NCBI RefSeq assembly: GCF_014643635.1
Contig: NZ_BMJV01000001.1
Coordinates: 62,001 to 126,000 of the forward strand
Reading direction: 5' to 3'
From: Salipiger pallidus
GTDB taxonomy: Bacteria; Pseudomonadota; Alphaproteobacteria; Rhodobacterales; Rhodobacteraceae
Length of the DNA stretch: 64,000 nucleotides
Shown here: positions 1 through 8,235 of the stretch, piece after piece
How the letters are laid out: each line of letters opens with the position of its first letter
How positions within the stretch are numbered: position 1 is the stretch's first letter
The notes under the pieces: generated by a model
What the model was told of the DNA's origin: nothing
Database searches by the model: none
The model's input: the letters and a program-made list of their open reading frames with translations, nothing else
Position numbers and translations under genes: made by a program

Positions 1-12
1 GCTCCCTCCGCC

Positions 13-37
13 CCGGCCCGTCATGGGCCGGGTTTTG
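13..37 (+). terminator. Intrinsic terminator of a gene left of the window
   Basis: A stem of CCGGCCC and GGGCCGG closes a 5-base loop and is followed by GTTTT. It sits before the first gene and points away from any gene to its left, so it probably ends a plus-strand transcript that begins outside the window. Confidence 0.6.
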
Positions 38-87
38 GTGGTTTTGCCCATGGGTTTGATTGCGAAATCTTGACGTCTTAGACCTTT

Positions 88-102
88 TGGCACGTTCCTT
101 GC
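88..102 (+). promoter_or_regulatory. Sigma-54 (RpoN) type -24/-12 promoter
   Basis: The sequence TGGCACGTTCCTTGC matches the RpoN consensus TGGCACG-N4-TTGC at every fixed position, and the GG (89-90) and GC (101-102) dinucleotides are separated by exactly 10 bases. The expected transcription start is near 114, about 40 bases before the response regulator start at 154. No enhancer-binding-protein site was recognised upstream, but only 87 bases are available. The match is seen directly; function is inferred. Confidence 0.6.
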
Positions 103-153
103 CCGCGCCTTCCGGCTATCCTGTCCCGGAGGGTGAGGAGATCGAGGCAAATC

Positions 154-855
154 ATGACCAATCGCGCGCAACGTCTAACTGAGACCGGGCAGAACCGTGC
201 CCTCGTGGTGGATGACCACCCGCTGTTCTGCGATGCCCTCACCCTGACGCTTCAGTCCATTGCCGACTTCGAGGAAATCCGCACCGCCGGAACCCTCGAA
301 AAAGCGCTCGAGGTGGTGGCCCAAGGCGGTCAGCCGGATCTGGTGATCCTTGATCTCAACCTGCCGGACGTGAACGGGCTAGATGGGCTTGTGCGGCTGC
401 GCAATGCCGCGCCGGGGGCTGCGATCCTCATTGCCTCGTCCATGGCCGACAACCGGATGATCAGCCACGCCATAAAGGCCGGAGCCGATGGCTTCGTACC
501 GAAACATTCGCAGCGCTCCGTCTTCCGCCGCGCCTTCGAGGCGCTGGCCCGGGGCGAGGCCTTTACCCCCGACGGCTATATCGACCCCCACGGCCCCGGT
601 GACAGCGGCGCCGGCGACGCGCTGTCCCGGCTTGCCACATTGACCAACCAGCAGGCGCGCATCCTGTCGCTGATCTGCGAGGGCAAGCTGAACAAGCAGA
701 TCGCCTATGACCTGTCCATCGCGGAAACGACGGTGAAGGCCCATGTCACTGCGATCATGCGAAAACTCGGGGTCCACAGCCGCACGCAGGCAGTGCTGAT
801 CGCGCAAGAGGCGAACTTCAACCGGGTCTTGCCAACGGAAGGCACTGGCGCTTAA
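154..855 (+). CDS. LuxR/FixJ-type two-component response regulator
   Basis: This 233-residue protein has an N-terminal receiver domain and a C-terminal LuxR-type DNA-binding domain. The receiver shows the acidic pair Asp20-Asp21 and the probable phospho-acceptor Asp67 in the segment VILDLNLPDVNG. The C-terminal part has the typical NKQIAYDLSIAETTVKAHV helix-turn-helix. I chose ATG 154 because GAGG lies 6 bases upstream; a GTG at 133 would add seven residues without a better ribosome site. The gene is followed by a FIST sensor and a hybrid kinase on the same strand, so it is probably the output of that pair. A sigma-54 promoter lies 50 bases upstream. Confidence 0.85.
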   Translation: MTNRAQRLTETGQNRALVVDDHPLFCDALTLTLQSIADFEEIRTAGTLEKALEVVAQGGQPDLVILDLNLPDVNGLDGLVRLRNAAPGAAILIASSMADNRMISHAIKAGADGFVPKHSQRSVFRRAFEALARGEAFTPDGYIDPHGPGDSGAGDALSRLATLTNQQARILSLICEGKLNKQIAYDLSIAETTVKAHVTAIMRKLGVHSRTQAVLIAQEANFNRVLPTEGTGA

Positions 856-890
856 CCTGCTTCACCACATCGCTTGGGAGGGTCGATGTC

Positions 891-2099
891 GTGGACGGAG
901 CCAATGGGCACCCCACCGGGGAGGACATGCTGATAGACGCCCCATTCGGCGGCGCGTTGCGCGTTGCGCAGGTGGGCTGCGAGATCCGCTCGCCCGTGCG
1001 TGAGCTTGCCCAGCGGCTCGGGCCTGGTCCGTTCGAACTGGTCTGCCTCTTCGCCTCGCCGCAGGCGGATTTCCCGGCGCTGAACCGGGCCGCCAGCACG
1101 GCCTTCGGCACGGCGGACGTCTTTGCCTGCACCACCGCCGGAGAGATCGGCGAAAACGGCTACGAGGATGGCCAGATCATCGCCGTTGCCTTTCCGTCGT
1201 CGCTGTTCAAGGTCGATGCGCTGGTCATTGACGAGCTGGATTCGGTGAATGACAGCAAGCTGATCGACCAGCTGATGCAGCGGCGCCTTACCCTTGGCAT
1301 CGAAGCCCCTGACATGGCGTCGGAATTCGCCTTCCTCATGGTCGACGGCCTGTCCCTTCAGGAAGAGAATGTCGCCACGCTTCTGGCCTCGGCCATGGGG
1401 CCCATGCCGCTGTTCGGCGGGTCCACCGGCGATGGCACCGCCTTTGGCACCACCTGGCTGTCGCACAATGGGTGCATCCGCAGCAACGCCGCGCTTCTGG
1501 CGCTGGTGCGCTCTCGCTGGCAAGTCAAGGTGTTCAGCTTCGACCACCTGCTGCCCACCGAGGTGCGCATGGTCGTCACCGCCGCCGATCCCGGCCGCCG
1601 CAAGGTGACCGAGATCAACGCCGAGCCCGCGGCTCAGGAATACGCCCGCCTGCTGGGGCGTGATCCGGGGCTACTCGATACCTTCACCTTTGCGGCGCAT
1701 CCGGTGGTTGTCCGTCTGGGAGACAGCCACCATGTGCGCTCGATCCAGCGGCTCGATGACGATGGCAACATGGTTTTCTTCTCGGCCATCAACGAAGGCA
1801 TGGTGCTGACCCTTGCTCAGCATCAGGACATGGCCGGCCATCTCGAACAGGCACTGGCAGAACTTGCGAACGGCGGCGAGGCACCAGCTCAGATCCTTGG
1901 CTGCGATTGCGTGCTGCGCCGGGTCGAGGCCGGGCAGTTCCAGAAGACCCGCGAGATCTCGGAAATCCTGACCCGGCACAACGTGGTGGGCTTCAACACC
2001 TATGGCGAACAGTTCGGCGCCCTGCATGTGAACCAGACGCTGACCGGTGTCGCATTCTATGCCCCCGACGGTGAAGAGGATGCAGCGGGATGTCCCTGA
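891..2099 (+). CDS. FIST N/FIST C domain sensor protein (NosP-like)
   Basis: The protein (402 residues from GTG 891, with GGGAGG 9 bases upstream) reads as a FIST domain protein: an N-terminal FIST half with the CTTAGEIGENGY segment near residue 80 and a C-terminal half with the NVVGFNTYGEQFGALHVNQTL segment close to the end. FIST proteins are ligand-sensing partners of signalling proteins; some, called NosP, bind haem and nitric oxide and control a neighbouring hybrid kinase. The gene overlaps the following hybrid kinase by 10 bases, which supports a working pair. There are no signal peptide or membrane segments, so it should be cytoplasmic. The ligand cannot be told from sequence alone. Confidence 0.8.
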   Translation: MDGANGHPTGEDMLIDAPFGGALRVAQVGCEIRSPVRELAQRLGPGPFELVCLFASPQADFPALNRAASTAFGTADVFACTTAGEIGENGYEDGQIIAVAFPSSLFKVDALVIDELDSVNDSKLIDQLMQRRLTLGIEAPDMASEFAFLMVDGLSLQEENVATLLASAMGPMPLFGGSTGDGTAFGTTWLSHNGCIRSNAALLALVRSRWQVKVFSFDHLLPTEVRMVVTAADPGRRKVTEINAEPAAQEYARLLGRDPGLLDTFTFAAHPVVVRLGDSHHVRSIQRLDDDGNMVFFSAINEGMVLTLAQHQDMAGHLEQALAELANGGEAPAQILGCDCVLRRVEAGQFQKTREISEILTRHNVVGFNTYGEQFGALHVNQTLTGVAFYAPDGEEDAAGCP

Positions 2100-4306
2100 T
2101 CAACCCCGCCGACAGCCTCGAGCGGCAAAACGAGAAGCTTATCCGCATTGCCGCATCGCTCATGCGCCACGTCGAACACGGCACCGCGCAGTCGGGCGAG
2201 GCCTATGCCCAGTTCGAACGCGCCGCCCTGCTGGAAAAACGCGTGCGCGAGCGCACCATCGAGCTTGAGCGCACGCTCAACCTGCTGCACGAATCCAACA
2301 GCCAGCTGGCCCGCGCAAATGACGAGACCGAGGATGCCCGCCGCAACCTCGCCGACGCCATCGAAACGGTGTCCGAGGGCTTTGCGCTGTTTGATGGCGA
2401 CGACCGGCTGGTGATGTGCAACTCGCGCTTTTGCCGCGATTTCCGCGATACCGTACGCGACCTGCGCCCGGGGCTGGCCTTTGCCCATTACGTCGAACGG
2501 GTCAGCCGGTCGCGACACCTGTTCCTGCCCGAAGGGATCAGCGCCGCCGAATGGTGCGCCGAGCGTCTGCGTAAGCACGCGGACCGGCGGGCAATGTTCA
2601 ACGTGCGCCATGGTCAGGACCGCTGGCTGCAGGTGTCCGAACACCGCACGGCCAACGGAGGCACGGTCGTGCTTCAGACCGATGTGACGGACCTCATAAG
2701 GCTGGAACGGCAAGAGAGGCTGAAGCTCAAGGACAAGCAGACGCGGATGATCCGCGCCACTCTCGACCATCTCGATCAGGGGGTGTGCATCTTTGATGAA
2801 CACGGGCGGCTCGTGGCCTGGAACGAAAAGACCGGCACGCTGCTGAACCTGCCCGCCCGACGCCTGCATCTCGGGGCATCCTTCGCGGGGCTGCTGGAGC
2901 GTGTGGAACAGGAATTCCGCTTTTCCGACGCTGGTGACCGCGAGGCATTCATCACCTGGGCGGCGCTTGGCGGCCATCGCGGGCCTATCCACTTTGAACT
3001 GATGCGCGACACCGGTGCGATCATCCAGGTCTTTGGCCGTGGCATGCCTGACGGCGGTTTTCTGTTCTCATCCACCGATGTGACCGCCGAACGCGAAGCC
3101 GCGCGCCGCCTGACGGAAGTCAACGAGATGCTCGAGGCGCGGGTGATGGAGCGCACGCTCGAGCTCGAGGACGCGCTGTCGGCGGCCGAGCGAGCCAATG
3201 CCTCGAAATCCCGATTTGTCGCGGCGGCAAGCCATGATCTGCTGCAGCCCCTGTCGGCGGCCAAGCTCTTCATCTCGTCGCTGTCGGACCGGTCGCAATC
3301 ACCCGGCGACCGGGCGGTGCTCGACAAGGCGGAAAGCGCGCTCACCTCTGCCGAGCAGCTGATCGACGCGCTGCTGGACATCTCAAAGCTGGAATCCGAC
3401 GGTCTCAACTTCGACATCCGCCCTGTGGCGCTGCGCGAGATCCTCGGCCCCCTGCGGGACGAGATGGAGGTGCTTGCCGCCCGCAAGGGGCTGCGCCTGC
3501 GCATGGTGGACAGCTCCCTGACGGTCGAGACCGACCCGTCCTACCTGCGCCGCGTGGTCCAGAACCTCGTGGGCAACGCCATCCGCTATACCGCCGAAGG
3601 CACGGTGCTGGTGGGGGTGCGCCGCGCCGGAGGGGCCGCCCGGATCGAGGTCCGCGACACTGGCCCCGGCATTGCCGAGGATGACCAGTCCGCTATCTTC
3701 GAGGAATTTCACCGGCTCGATTCAGGGGCGTCGGCCAATGACGGGCTTGGCCTTGGCCTTGCCATCGTGGAACGCGCCTGTGCGCGGCTGGGGCACCCCC
3801 TTGGTCTCTGGTCCGAGCCGGGGCGCGGGTCGTGCTTCATGGTCAGCCTGCCGGTGCTGGGCAGCGTGGCACCCAAACGCGCCGCCTCGCCCACACCGGC
3901 GCGCCCGGCGGGTCTGGCGCAAGCGGGGCTCATCGTGCTGCTGGTCGAGAACGACCCGCAGCTGCGCCGCGCCATGACGGTGCTGATGGAGAGCTGGGGC
4001 GTCAACGTGATCGAAGCCGAGAACGCCGACGGCGCGCTCGAGCTGCTACAGGATCTGGAGATCACCCCCGATGCTCTGGTGCTTGACTACCAGCTTGGCG
4101 CGGGCATGTCCGGCACCCAGCTCTTCGGCGAGATCACCACGCGGCTGGGGCGGCTTCCTTGCGTCATCGTCTCGGCCGATCGGTCTGTTGCCCTGCGAGA
4201 GGCCTGCGACGGCCTCAGGATCGAGCTGCTAAGCAAGCCGGTGGATCGGCATCGGCTGGGCCGCTTCTTCGATGCGGTCGTGCGAGGCGGCATCGTGGCA
4301 GTGTAG
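2090..4306 (+). CDS. PAS-PAS hybrid sensor histidine kinase/response regulator (NahK-like)
   Basis: A soluble 738-residue kinase without membrane segments. In order: an N-terminal coiled coil (about 40-90), two PAS_7-like domains (about 90-200 and 220-335), a second coiled coil, a HisKA domain with His382 in AASHDLLQPL, a catalytic ATPase domain with the N box VQNLVGNAIRYT, DTGPGI and GLGLGLAI, and a C-terminal receiver (about 617-735) with Asp666 in ALVLDYQLG. The HDLLQPL form of the H box is typical of NahK/ErcS-type hybrid kinases, which pair with FIST proteins. It starts inside the last codons of the FIST gene, so the two are probably translationally coupled. Phosphate probably passes to the LuxR-type regulator encoded two genes upstream. 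Confidence 0.88.
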   Translation: MSLINPADSLERQNEKLIRIAASLMRHVEHGTAQSGEAYAQFERAALLEKRVRERTIELERTLNLLHESNSQLARANDETEDARRNLADAIETVSEGFALFDGDDRLVMCNSRFCRDFRDTVRDLRPGLAFAHYVERVSRSRHLFLPEGISAAEWCAERLRKHADRRAMFNVRHGQDRWLQVSEHRTANGGTVVLQTDVTDLIRLERQERLKLKDKQTRMIRATLDHLDQGVCIFDEHGRLVAWNEKTGTLLNLPARRLHLGASFAGLLERVEQEFRFSDAGDREAFITWAALGGHRGPIHFELMRDTGAIIQVFGRGMPDGGFLFSSTDVTAEREAARRLTEVNEMLEARVMERTLELEDALSAAERANASKSRFVAAASHDLLQPLSAAKLFISSLSDRSQSPGDRAVLDKAESALTSAEQLIDALLDISKLESDGLNFDIRPVALREILGPLRDEMEVLAARKGLRLRMVDSSLTVETDPSYLRRVVQNLVGNAIRYTAEGTVLVGVRRAGGAARIEVRDTGPGIAEDDQSAIFEEFHRLDSGASANDGLGLGLAIVERACARLGHPLGLWSEPGRGSCFMVSLPVLGSVAPKRAASPTPARPAGLAQAGLIVLLVENDPQLRRAMTVLMESWGVNVIEAENADGALELLQDLEITPDALVLDYQLGAGMSGTQLFGEITTRLGRLPCVIVSADRSVALREACDGLRIELLSKPVDRHRLGRFFDAVVRGGIVAV

Positions 4307-4320
4307 TGCACGGTTTTTGT

Positions 4321-5901
4321 TCAGCGCCCTTTGAAGAGCGAGCCGAGGATGCCCCGCACCAGACGTTTGCCGGTGGTGCCTGACAGCTCCTTCAACACCG
4401 CCTGCCCCAGCGCTTCGCCCACTGACTGCGGCGCACTGTAGCGACGCGACGTGGATTTGCCCGAGGTCTGCGCGCGAGACGCAGGATCATAACGGCGGGC
4501 ACGGGAGTATCCGCGCTCGGTGGGGGCTTCAGGCTCCGGCCGGGCCGCCTCGGCTTGCGTTGCGGCGGTCTTGGCGCGGGCGCGTAGCATCTCGTAGGCG
4601 CTGTGGCGGTCCACCGGGGTGTCATAGCGCCCTGCCAGGGGCGAGGCGTCGATCACCGCGCGGCGCTCGTCTTCAGTGATCGGGCCCAGTTGCGTGGACG
4701 GTGGGCGGATCAGCGTGCGCTGTACGATGCCGGGCACGCCCTTCTTTTGCAGCATGGAGGTCACCGCCTCACCAGTGCCCACCTCGCGGATGGCGGTTTC
4801 CGTGTCGAAGGCGGGGTTCGGGCGGTAGGTTTCGGCGGCAAGGCGCAGCGCCTTCCTGTCGCGCGCGGTGAAGGCTCGCAGCGCATGCTGCACCCGGTTG
4901 CCCAGCTGCCCGAGGATGTCCTCGGGAATGTCGTCGGGGTTTTGCGTGACGAAAAAAACCCCGACCCCCTTGGAGCGGATCAGCCGCGCCACCTGTTCGA
5001 CCTTGTCCACCAGCGCCTTGGGGGCGTCATCGAACAGCAGGTGCGCCTCATCGAAGAAGAACACGAGCTTCGGCTTGTCTGGGTTGCCCACCTCGGGGAG
5101 TTCCTCGAAAAGCTCGGACAGAAGCCACAGCAGGAAAGTGGCGTAAAACCGAGCCGATGCCATGAGCTGATCGGCGGCAAGGATGTTGACCTGCCCACGG
5201 CCGTCCGGCGCGGTGCGCATGAGATCCTCCAGCGCCAGCGCGGGTTCACCGAAAAATTCCGTTGCGCCTTGATTTTCCAGCACCAGGAGCCGGCGCTGGA
5301 TCGCGCCCACCGATGCTGTCGAGATATTGCCGTAGCGCAGGGACAACGCCTCGCGGTTCTCGCCCACCCAGACCAGCAGTGCGCGAAGGTCCTTGAGGTC
5401 CAGAAGCGGCAACCCCTCCTCGTCGGAGAGCCGGAAGGCGATGTTGAGAACGCCCTCCTGCGCTTCGGTCAACTCGAGTAGCCGGGCAAGCAGCAACGGC
5501 CCCATCTCGGCCACGGTGGCGCGCACCGGGTGGCCCTGCCGTCCGAAGACATCCCAGAACACCGCCGGGGTGTCATGGTATCGGTAATCATCGAAGCCGA
5601 TGGTGGCGCTGCGGTCCGTGAACGCCCCATGCAGCGGCGCGGTGTCGCGGCCCGCCCGGGCGAGACCGGACAGATCGCCCTTAACGTCGGACAGGAACAC
5701 CGGAACACCGGCGTTGGAAAACCCCTCCGCAAGGATCTGCAACGTCACCGTCTTGCCGGTGCCGGTCGCTCCGGCGATCAGCCCGTGGCGGTTGCCGTAG
5801 TTCAATGAAAGGAACTGCTTTTCCCGGTAGTTTTCGCCACCACCGCCTATAAAAACATCACTGCCCACGGCCGCCCCCCAAGTCTGCACGATGTTGAGCA
5901 T
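4321..5901 (-). CDS. HerA-like DUF853 (YjgR family) ATPase
   Basis: A 526-residue P-loop ATPase of the YjgR/DUF853 branch of HerA/FtsK-like enzymes. Walker A is GATGTGKT near residue 45 and Walker B is [12 protein letters not shown] near residue 280. The C-terminal region is Arg/Ala/Pro rich, then ends in a conserved-looking [14 protein letters not shown] tail. Length agrees with the E. coli relative (about 500). Its cellular role is not well established. The stop lies 15 bases from the stop of the convergent hybrid kinase. ATG 5901 is used; a GTG about 12 codons in is an alternative. Confidence 0.85.
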   Translation of the reverse strand: MLNIVQTWGAAVGSDVFIGGGGENYREKQFLSLNYGNRHGLIAGATGTGKTVTLQILAEGFSNAGVPVFLSDVKGDLSGLARAGRDTAPLHGAFTDRSATIGFDDYRYHDTPAVFWDVFGRQGHPVRATVAEMGPLLLARLLELTEAQEGVLNIAFRLSDEEGLPLLDLKDLRALLVWVGENREALSLRYGNISTASVGAIQRRLLVLENQGATEFFGEPALALEDLMRTAPDGRGQVNILAADQLMASARFYATFLLWLLSELFEELPEVGNPDKPKLVFFFDEAHLLFDDAPKALVDKVEQVARLIRSKGVGVFFVTQNPDDIPEDILGQLGNRVQHALRAFTARDRKALRLAAETYRPNPAFDTETAIREVGTGEAVTSMLQKKGVPGIVQRTLIRPPSTQLGPITEDERRAVIDASPLAGRYDTPVDRHSAYEMLRARAKTAATQAEAARPEPEAPTERGYSRARRYDPASRAQTSGKSTSRRYSAPQSVGEALGQAVLKELSGTTGKRLVRGILGSLFKGR

Positions 5902-5935
5902 ACATTCTTAACCATTTGATGCCAGTATCCTTTTT

Positions 5936-6017
5936 GTCCAAGGCAACATGTCCTCTCCTGCCTTGGACTGACTTCCTCCCTGTCAGACTGGCCGCGCCTA
6001 CGGGTGCGGCCTTTTTT
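5936..6017 (+). ncRNA. Putative trans-acting sRNA with two anti-SD loops (CcsR/'cuckoo'-like)
   Basis: Three consecutive hairpins stand in a stretch with no gene. Hairpin 1 has perfect 10-base arms, GTCCAAGGCA (5936-5945) and TGCCTTGGAC (5959-5968), and a loop containing TCCTCTCC. Hairpin 2 has arms CTGAC (5968-5972) and GTCAG (5982-5986) around the loop TTCCTCCCT. Hairpin 3 (GGCCGC 5990-5995 with GCGGCC 6006-6011) is followed by six T residues and is an intrinsic terminator. C/U-rich loops complementary to Shine-Dalgarno sequences are the hallmark of the alphaproteobacterial CcsR/'cuckoo' RNAs. The only upstream gene is divergent, so the terminator has no coding gene to serve. The 5' end and promoter are not determined. 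Confidence 0.6.
5990..6017 (+). terminator. Intrinsic terminator of the putative sRNA
   Basis: The stem GGCCGC/GCGGCC is followed by TTTTTT. No plus-strand coding gene ends nearby: the HerA-like gene starts at 5901 and runs the other way. Confidence 0.7.
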
Positions 6018-6052
6018 GCTGCGCGCTCAACGTGGCCGGGCGATAATGGGAG

Positions 6053-6155
6053 TTGACCACCGCATGAGAGTTTCGTAGCGTCCGGGCAATGACAAAGTCG
6101 GCCAGTCCGACAGGGAGCAAGGGGAAAGGGGCCGCGAGGTCCCTTTTCTCTTTTG
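6053..6155 (+). ncRNA. Possible second small RNA ending in a GNRA-capped terminator
   Basis: TTGACC at 6053 and a weak TAGCGT at 6076 (17-base spacer) could form a promoter. Downstream are a hairpin GTCGG/CCGAC (6097-6111) and a 9-pair stem AAAGGGGCC/GGTCCCTTT (6125-6146, one G-U pair) capped by the tetraloop GCGA and followed by TCTCTTTT. This looks like an intrinsic terminator although no gene ends here. The -10 box is poor, so the element could instead be part of a leader of the IalB gene. Confidence 0.3.
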
Positions 6156-6274
6156 TAAAGCGCCCTTGCGACAGATCGCCGAGCCGTGAAGGCAAGGTTT
6201 TTCCCCCCTGACAGCACGTTTCGGCCATGCTACTTGGGCCCTGACGTATGAACATAGTCAAAGAGGAATTTTCC

Positions 6275-6973
6275 ATGAGCAGAAGGCTGAACATGCTCTG
6301 GGCGCTGCCGCTGATGGCAAGCCTGGGTGCCGCACCTGCGCTGGCACAGGACGCGACCGAAGGCGCAGAGGGCGCCACCACCGAAGCGCCCGCAAGCGGC
6401 GACACGGAAGCTCCCGAAAGCGGCGGCACGGAAGCGCCTGCAGGCGGCAGCAACATCGGCGGGCCGCTCTCCATGGGCGAGGCCGAGGGTAACACCGGCG
6501 CAGCCAAGGGTGGTCCCGAGAGCTACATCAAGGAAACCCACGGCGATTGGCAGCTGCAGTGCCTGCGCGTGCCCGAGGGGAGCGATGCGGAAGATCCCTG
6601 CCAGATGTACCAGCTGCTCAAGGATTCCGAAGGCAACAACGTTGCCGAAGTCAGCATGTTCCGCCTGTCGAACGGTGGCCAGGTCTCCGGTGGCGGCACT
6701 TTCGTGGTCCCGCTGGAAACCCTGCTGACTCAGAAGCTGGCGATTTCGGTCGATGGTGGTCAGGCCAAGCGCTATGATTTCTCGTTCTGCACCCGCATCG
6801 GCTGCTACGCGCGTGTCGGCTTTTCCCAAGAGGACATCGCACGGTTCAAGGGCGGCGCGGAAAGCACCATCCGGATCATTCCGGCGCTCGCACCGGACCA
6901 GACGGTCGAGCTGACCATGTCCCTGTCCGGGTTTACCGCCGCATATGACGAAACCACGGCCCTGCGCCAGTGA
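6275..6973 (+). CDS. Invasion-associated locus B (IalB) family exported protein
   Basis: A 232-residue secreted protein. ATG 6275 is chosen because AGAGGA lies 7 bases upstream and the product then begins with a clean Sec signal peptide ending in APALA before QD. A Glu/Gly/Ala/Thr-rich linker follows (about 25-70), then the IalB domain, recognisable from the HGDWQLQC segment, paired cysteines (CLR, DPC, SFC, GCYARVG) and the VPLETLLTQKLAISVDG segment. IalB proteins are periplasmic or envelope-associated; in most free-living alphaproteobacteria the role is unknown. The cysteines suggest disulfides. A bidirectional terminator follows. Confidence 0.85.
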   Translation: MSRRLNMLWALPLMASLGAAPALAQDATEGAEGATTEAPASGDTEAPESGGTEAPAGGSNIGGPLSMGEAEGNTGAAKGGPESYIKETHGDWQLQCLRVPEGSDAEDPCQMYQLLKDSEGNNVAEVSMFRLSNGGQVSGGGTFVVPLETLLTQKLAISVDGGQAKRYDFSFCTRIGCYARVGFSQEDIARFKGGAESTIRIIPALAPDQTVELTMSLSGFTAAYDETTALRQ

Positions 6974-7014
6974 TCGCAGACACCGGCCCTTCTTAGCCGG
7001 TGACATATACGGAA

Positions 7015-7047
7015 AAGGCCGCCCGGCGCATGCTGGGCGGCCTTTTT
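7015..7047. terminator. Bidirectional terminator between the IalB gene and lpxB
   Basis: The arms AAGGCCGCCC (7015-7024) and GGGCGGCCTT (7035-7044) have A residues on the left and T residues on the right, so they can end transcription from both convergent genes. A second stem, CACCGGC/GCCGGTG, lies at 6981-7002. Confidence 0.75.
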
Positions 7048-7065
7048 CATGCGGTGATGGCGGGA

Positions 7066-8235
7066 TCAGGCGCCCGCTTCGGGGCGACCGAGGCCACGCA
7101 GGACAGCCCGCGCAGCGCGCAGCCCGGGATGTTCACCCCCAAACCCCAGCCGATCCATGGTCATCTGCATCGCCTCGGCCTGTTGCTGCGGATGATCCAG
7201 CACCTGAAGCAAGGCGGCGGCAATGGGGCCGGGCCGGCAGGCCTTGCCGATAAACTCGGGCACGGCGCGGGTTTCGGACACGAGGTTGACCAGTGTCACG
7301 CTGTCTACGCGAAGCATTCGCCCTATGATCTGCCGAGACAACCAGCCCATGTCATAGGCGATGACCATGGGTGTTCCCGCCGCCGCCAGTTCCAGCGATA
7401 CGGTCCCAGAGGCCGCTAGCGCCACGTCTGCCGCTGCGAAAGCGGCACGCTTGCGGGCGGCGGCATCAACTCCGCTGTCGCGCGCATCGAGGATCAGCGG
7501 ATCACCGGGCCATTTGCCACACAGTTCCTTGACCAGATCCGCTACGGGCGCCGCAGCAGGGATCACCAGCCGCAGGTCCGGGCGGTCCCGCGTCAGGCGC
7601 TCTGCGACCGCACCAAACACCGGGGCGAGCCGCGTCACCTCGGACCGGCGTGAGCCCGGCAGGACCAGCGCCATGGGCGCATCGCCGATGCCAGCGGACT
7701 GTCGCCAGGCAAGCGCATCGCCCGCATCGGCCTGCGGGTCAGTGACCACCGGGTGACCCACGAAATCGCATTCCATCCCCGCCGCCTGCATGTAAGGCGG
7801 CTCGAAAGGCAGCAACGCAAGCACCTGGTCCACATGCGGCGCCATCTTTGCGGCGCGACCCGGACGCCATGCCCAGACCGTGGGAGCTACGTAATGAACG
7901 ACGCGTATATCACTGTTCTTCTTAACAAGTTCCGCAACGCGAAGATTGAACTCGGGCAAATCTATGGTCACCAGAACATCGGGCTTCGCCGCAACGATGG
8001 CATCGGCTGTCTCACGGATGCGCCGTTTGAGCGCGCTGTACTGGCGCAGGATCTCGGTGATCCCCATGACGCTGATCTCTTCCATCGGAAACAGGCTCTG
8101 CAGGCCCCGCGCGATCATGCGTTCCCCACCAATGCCGGTAAAGCTGACGTCGGGCACGAGGTCCGACAGACCTTCCATCAAAGCCGCGCCCAGCTTGTCG
8201 CCAGATGGCTCTCCCGCGATGACGAAAATCTCCAT
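7066..8235 (-). CDS. lpxB: Lipid-A-disaccharide synthase
   Basis: LpxB (389 residues) condenses UDP-2,3-diacylglucosamine with 2,3-diacylglucosamine 1-phosphate to give the lipid A disaccharide at the inner membrane. The start IFVIAGEPSGDKLGAALM and the segments HYVAPTVWAWRPGRA, LPGSRRSEV and ALAASGTVSLELAAAGTPMV are characteristic of this glycosyltransferase family. It is the last gene of the envelope run and overlaps lpxI by an ATGA junction, so translation is probably coupled. Confidence 0.95.
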   Translation of the reverse strand: MEIFVIAGEPSGDKLGAALMEGLSDLVPDVSFTGIGGERMIARGLQSLFPMEEISVMGITEILRQYSALKRRIRETADAIVAAKPDVLVTIDLPEFNLRVAELVKKNSDIRVVHYVAPTVWAWRPGRAAKMAPHVDQVLALLPFEPPYMQAAGMECDFVGHPVVTDPQADAGDALAWRQSAGIGDAPMALVLPGSRRSEVTRLAPVFGAVAERLTRDRPDLRLVIPAAAPVADLVKELCGKWPGDPLILDARDSGVDAAARKRAAFAAADVALAASGTVSLELAAAGTPMVIAYDMGWLSRQIIGRMLRVDSVTLVNLVSETRAVPEFIGKACRPGPIAAALLQVLDHPQQQAEAMQMTMDRLGFGGEHPGLRAARAVLRGLGRPEAGA

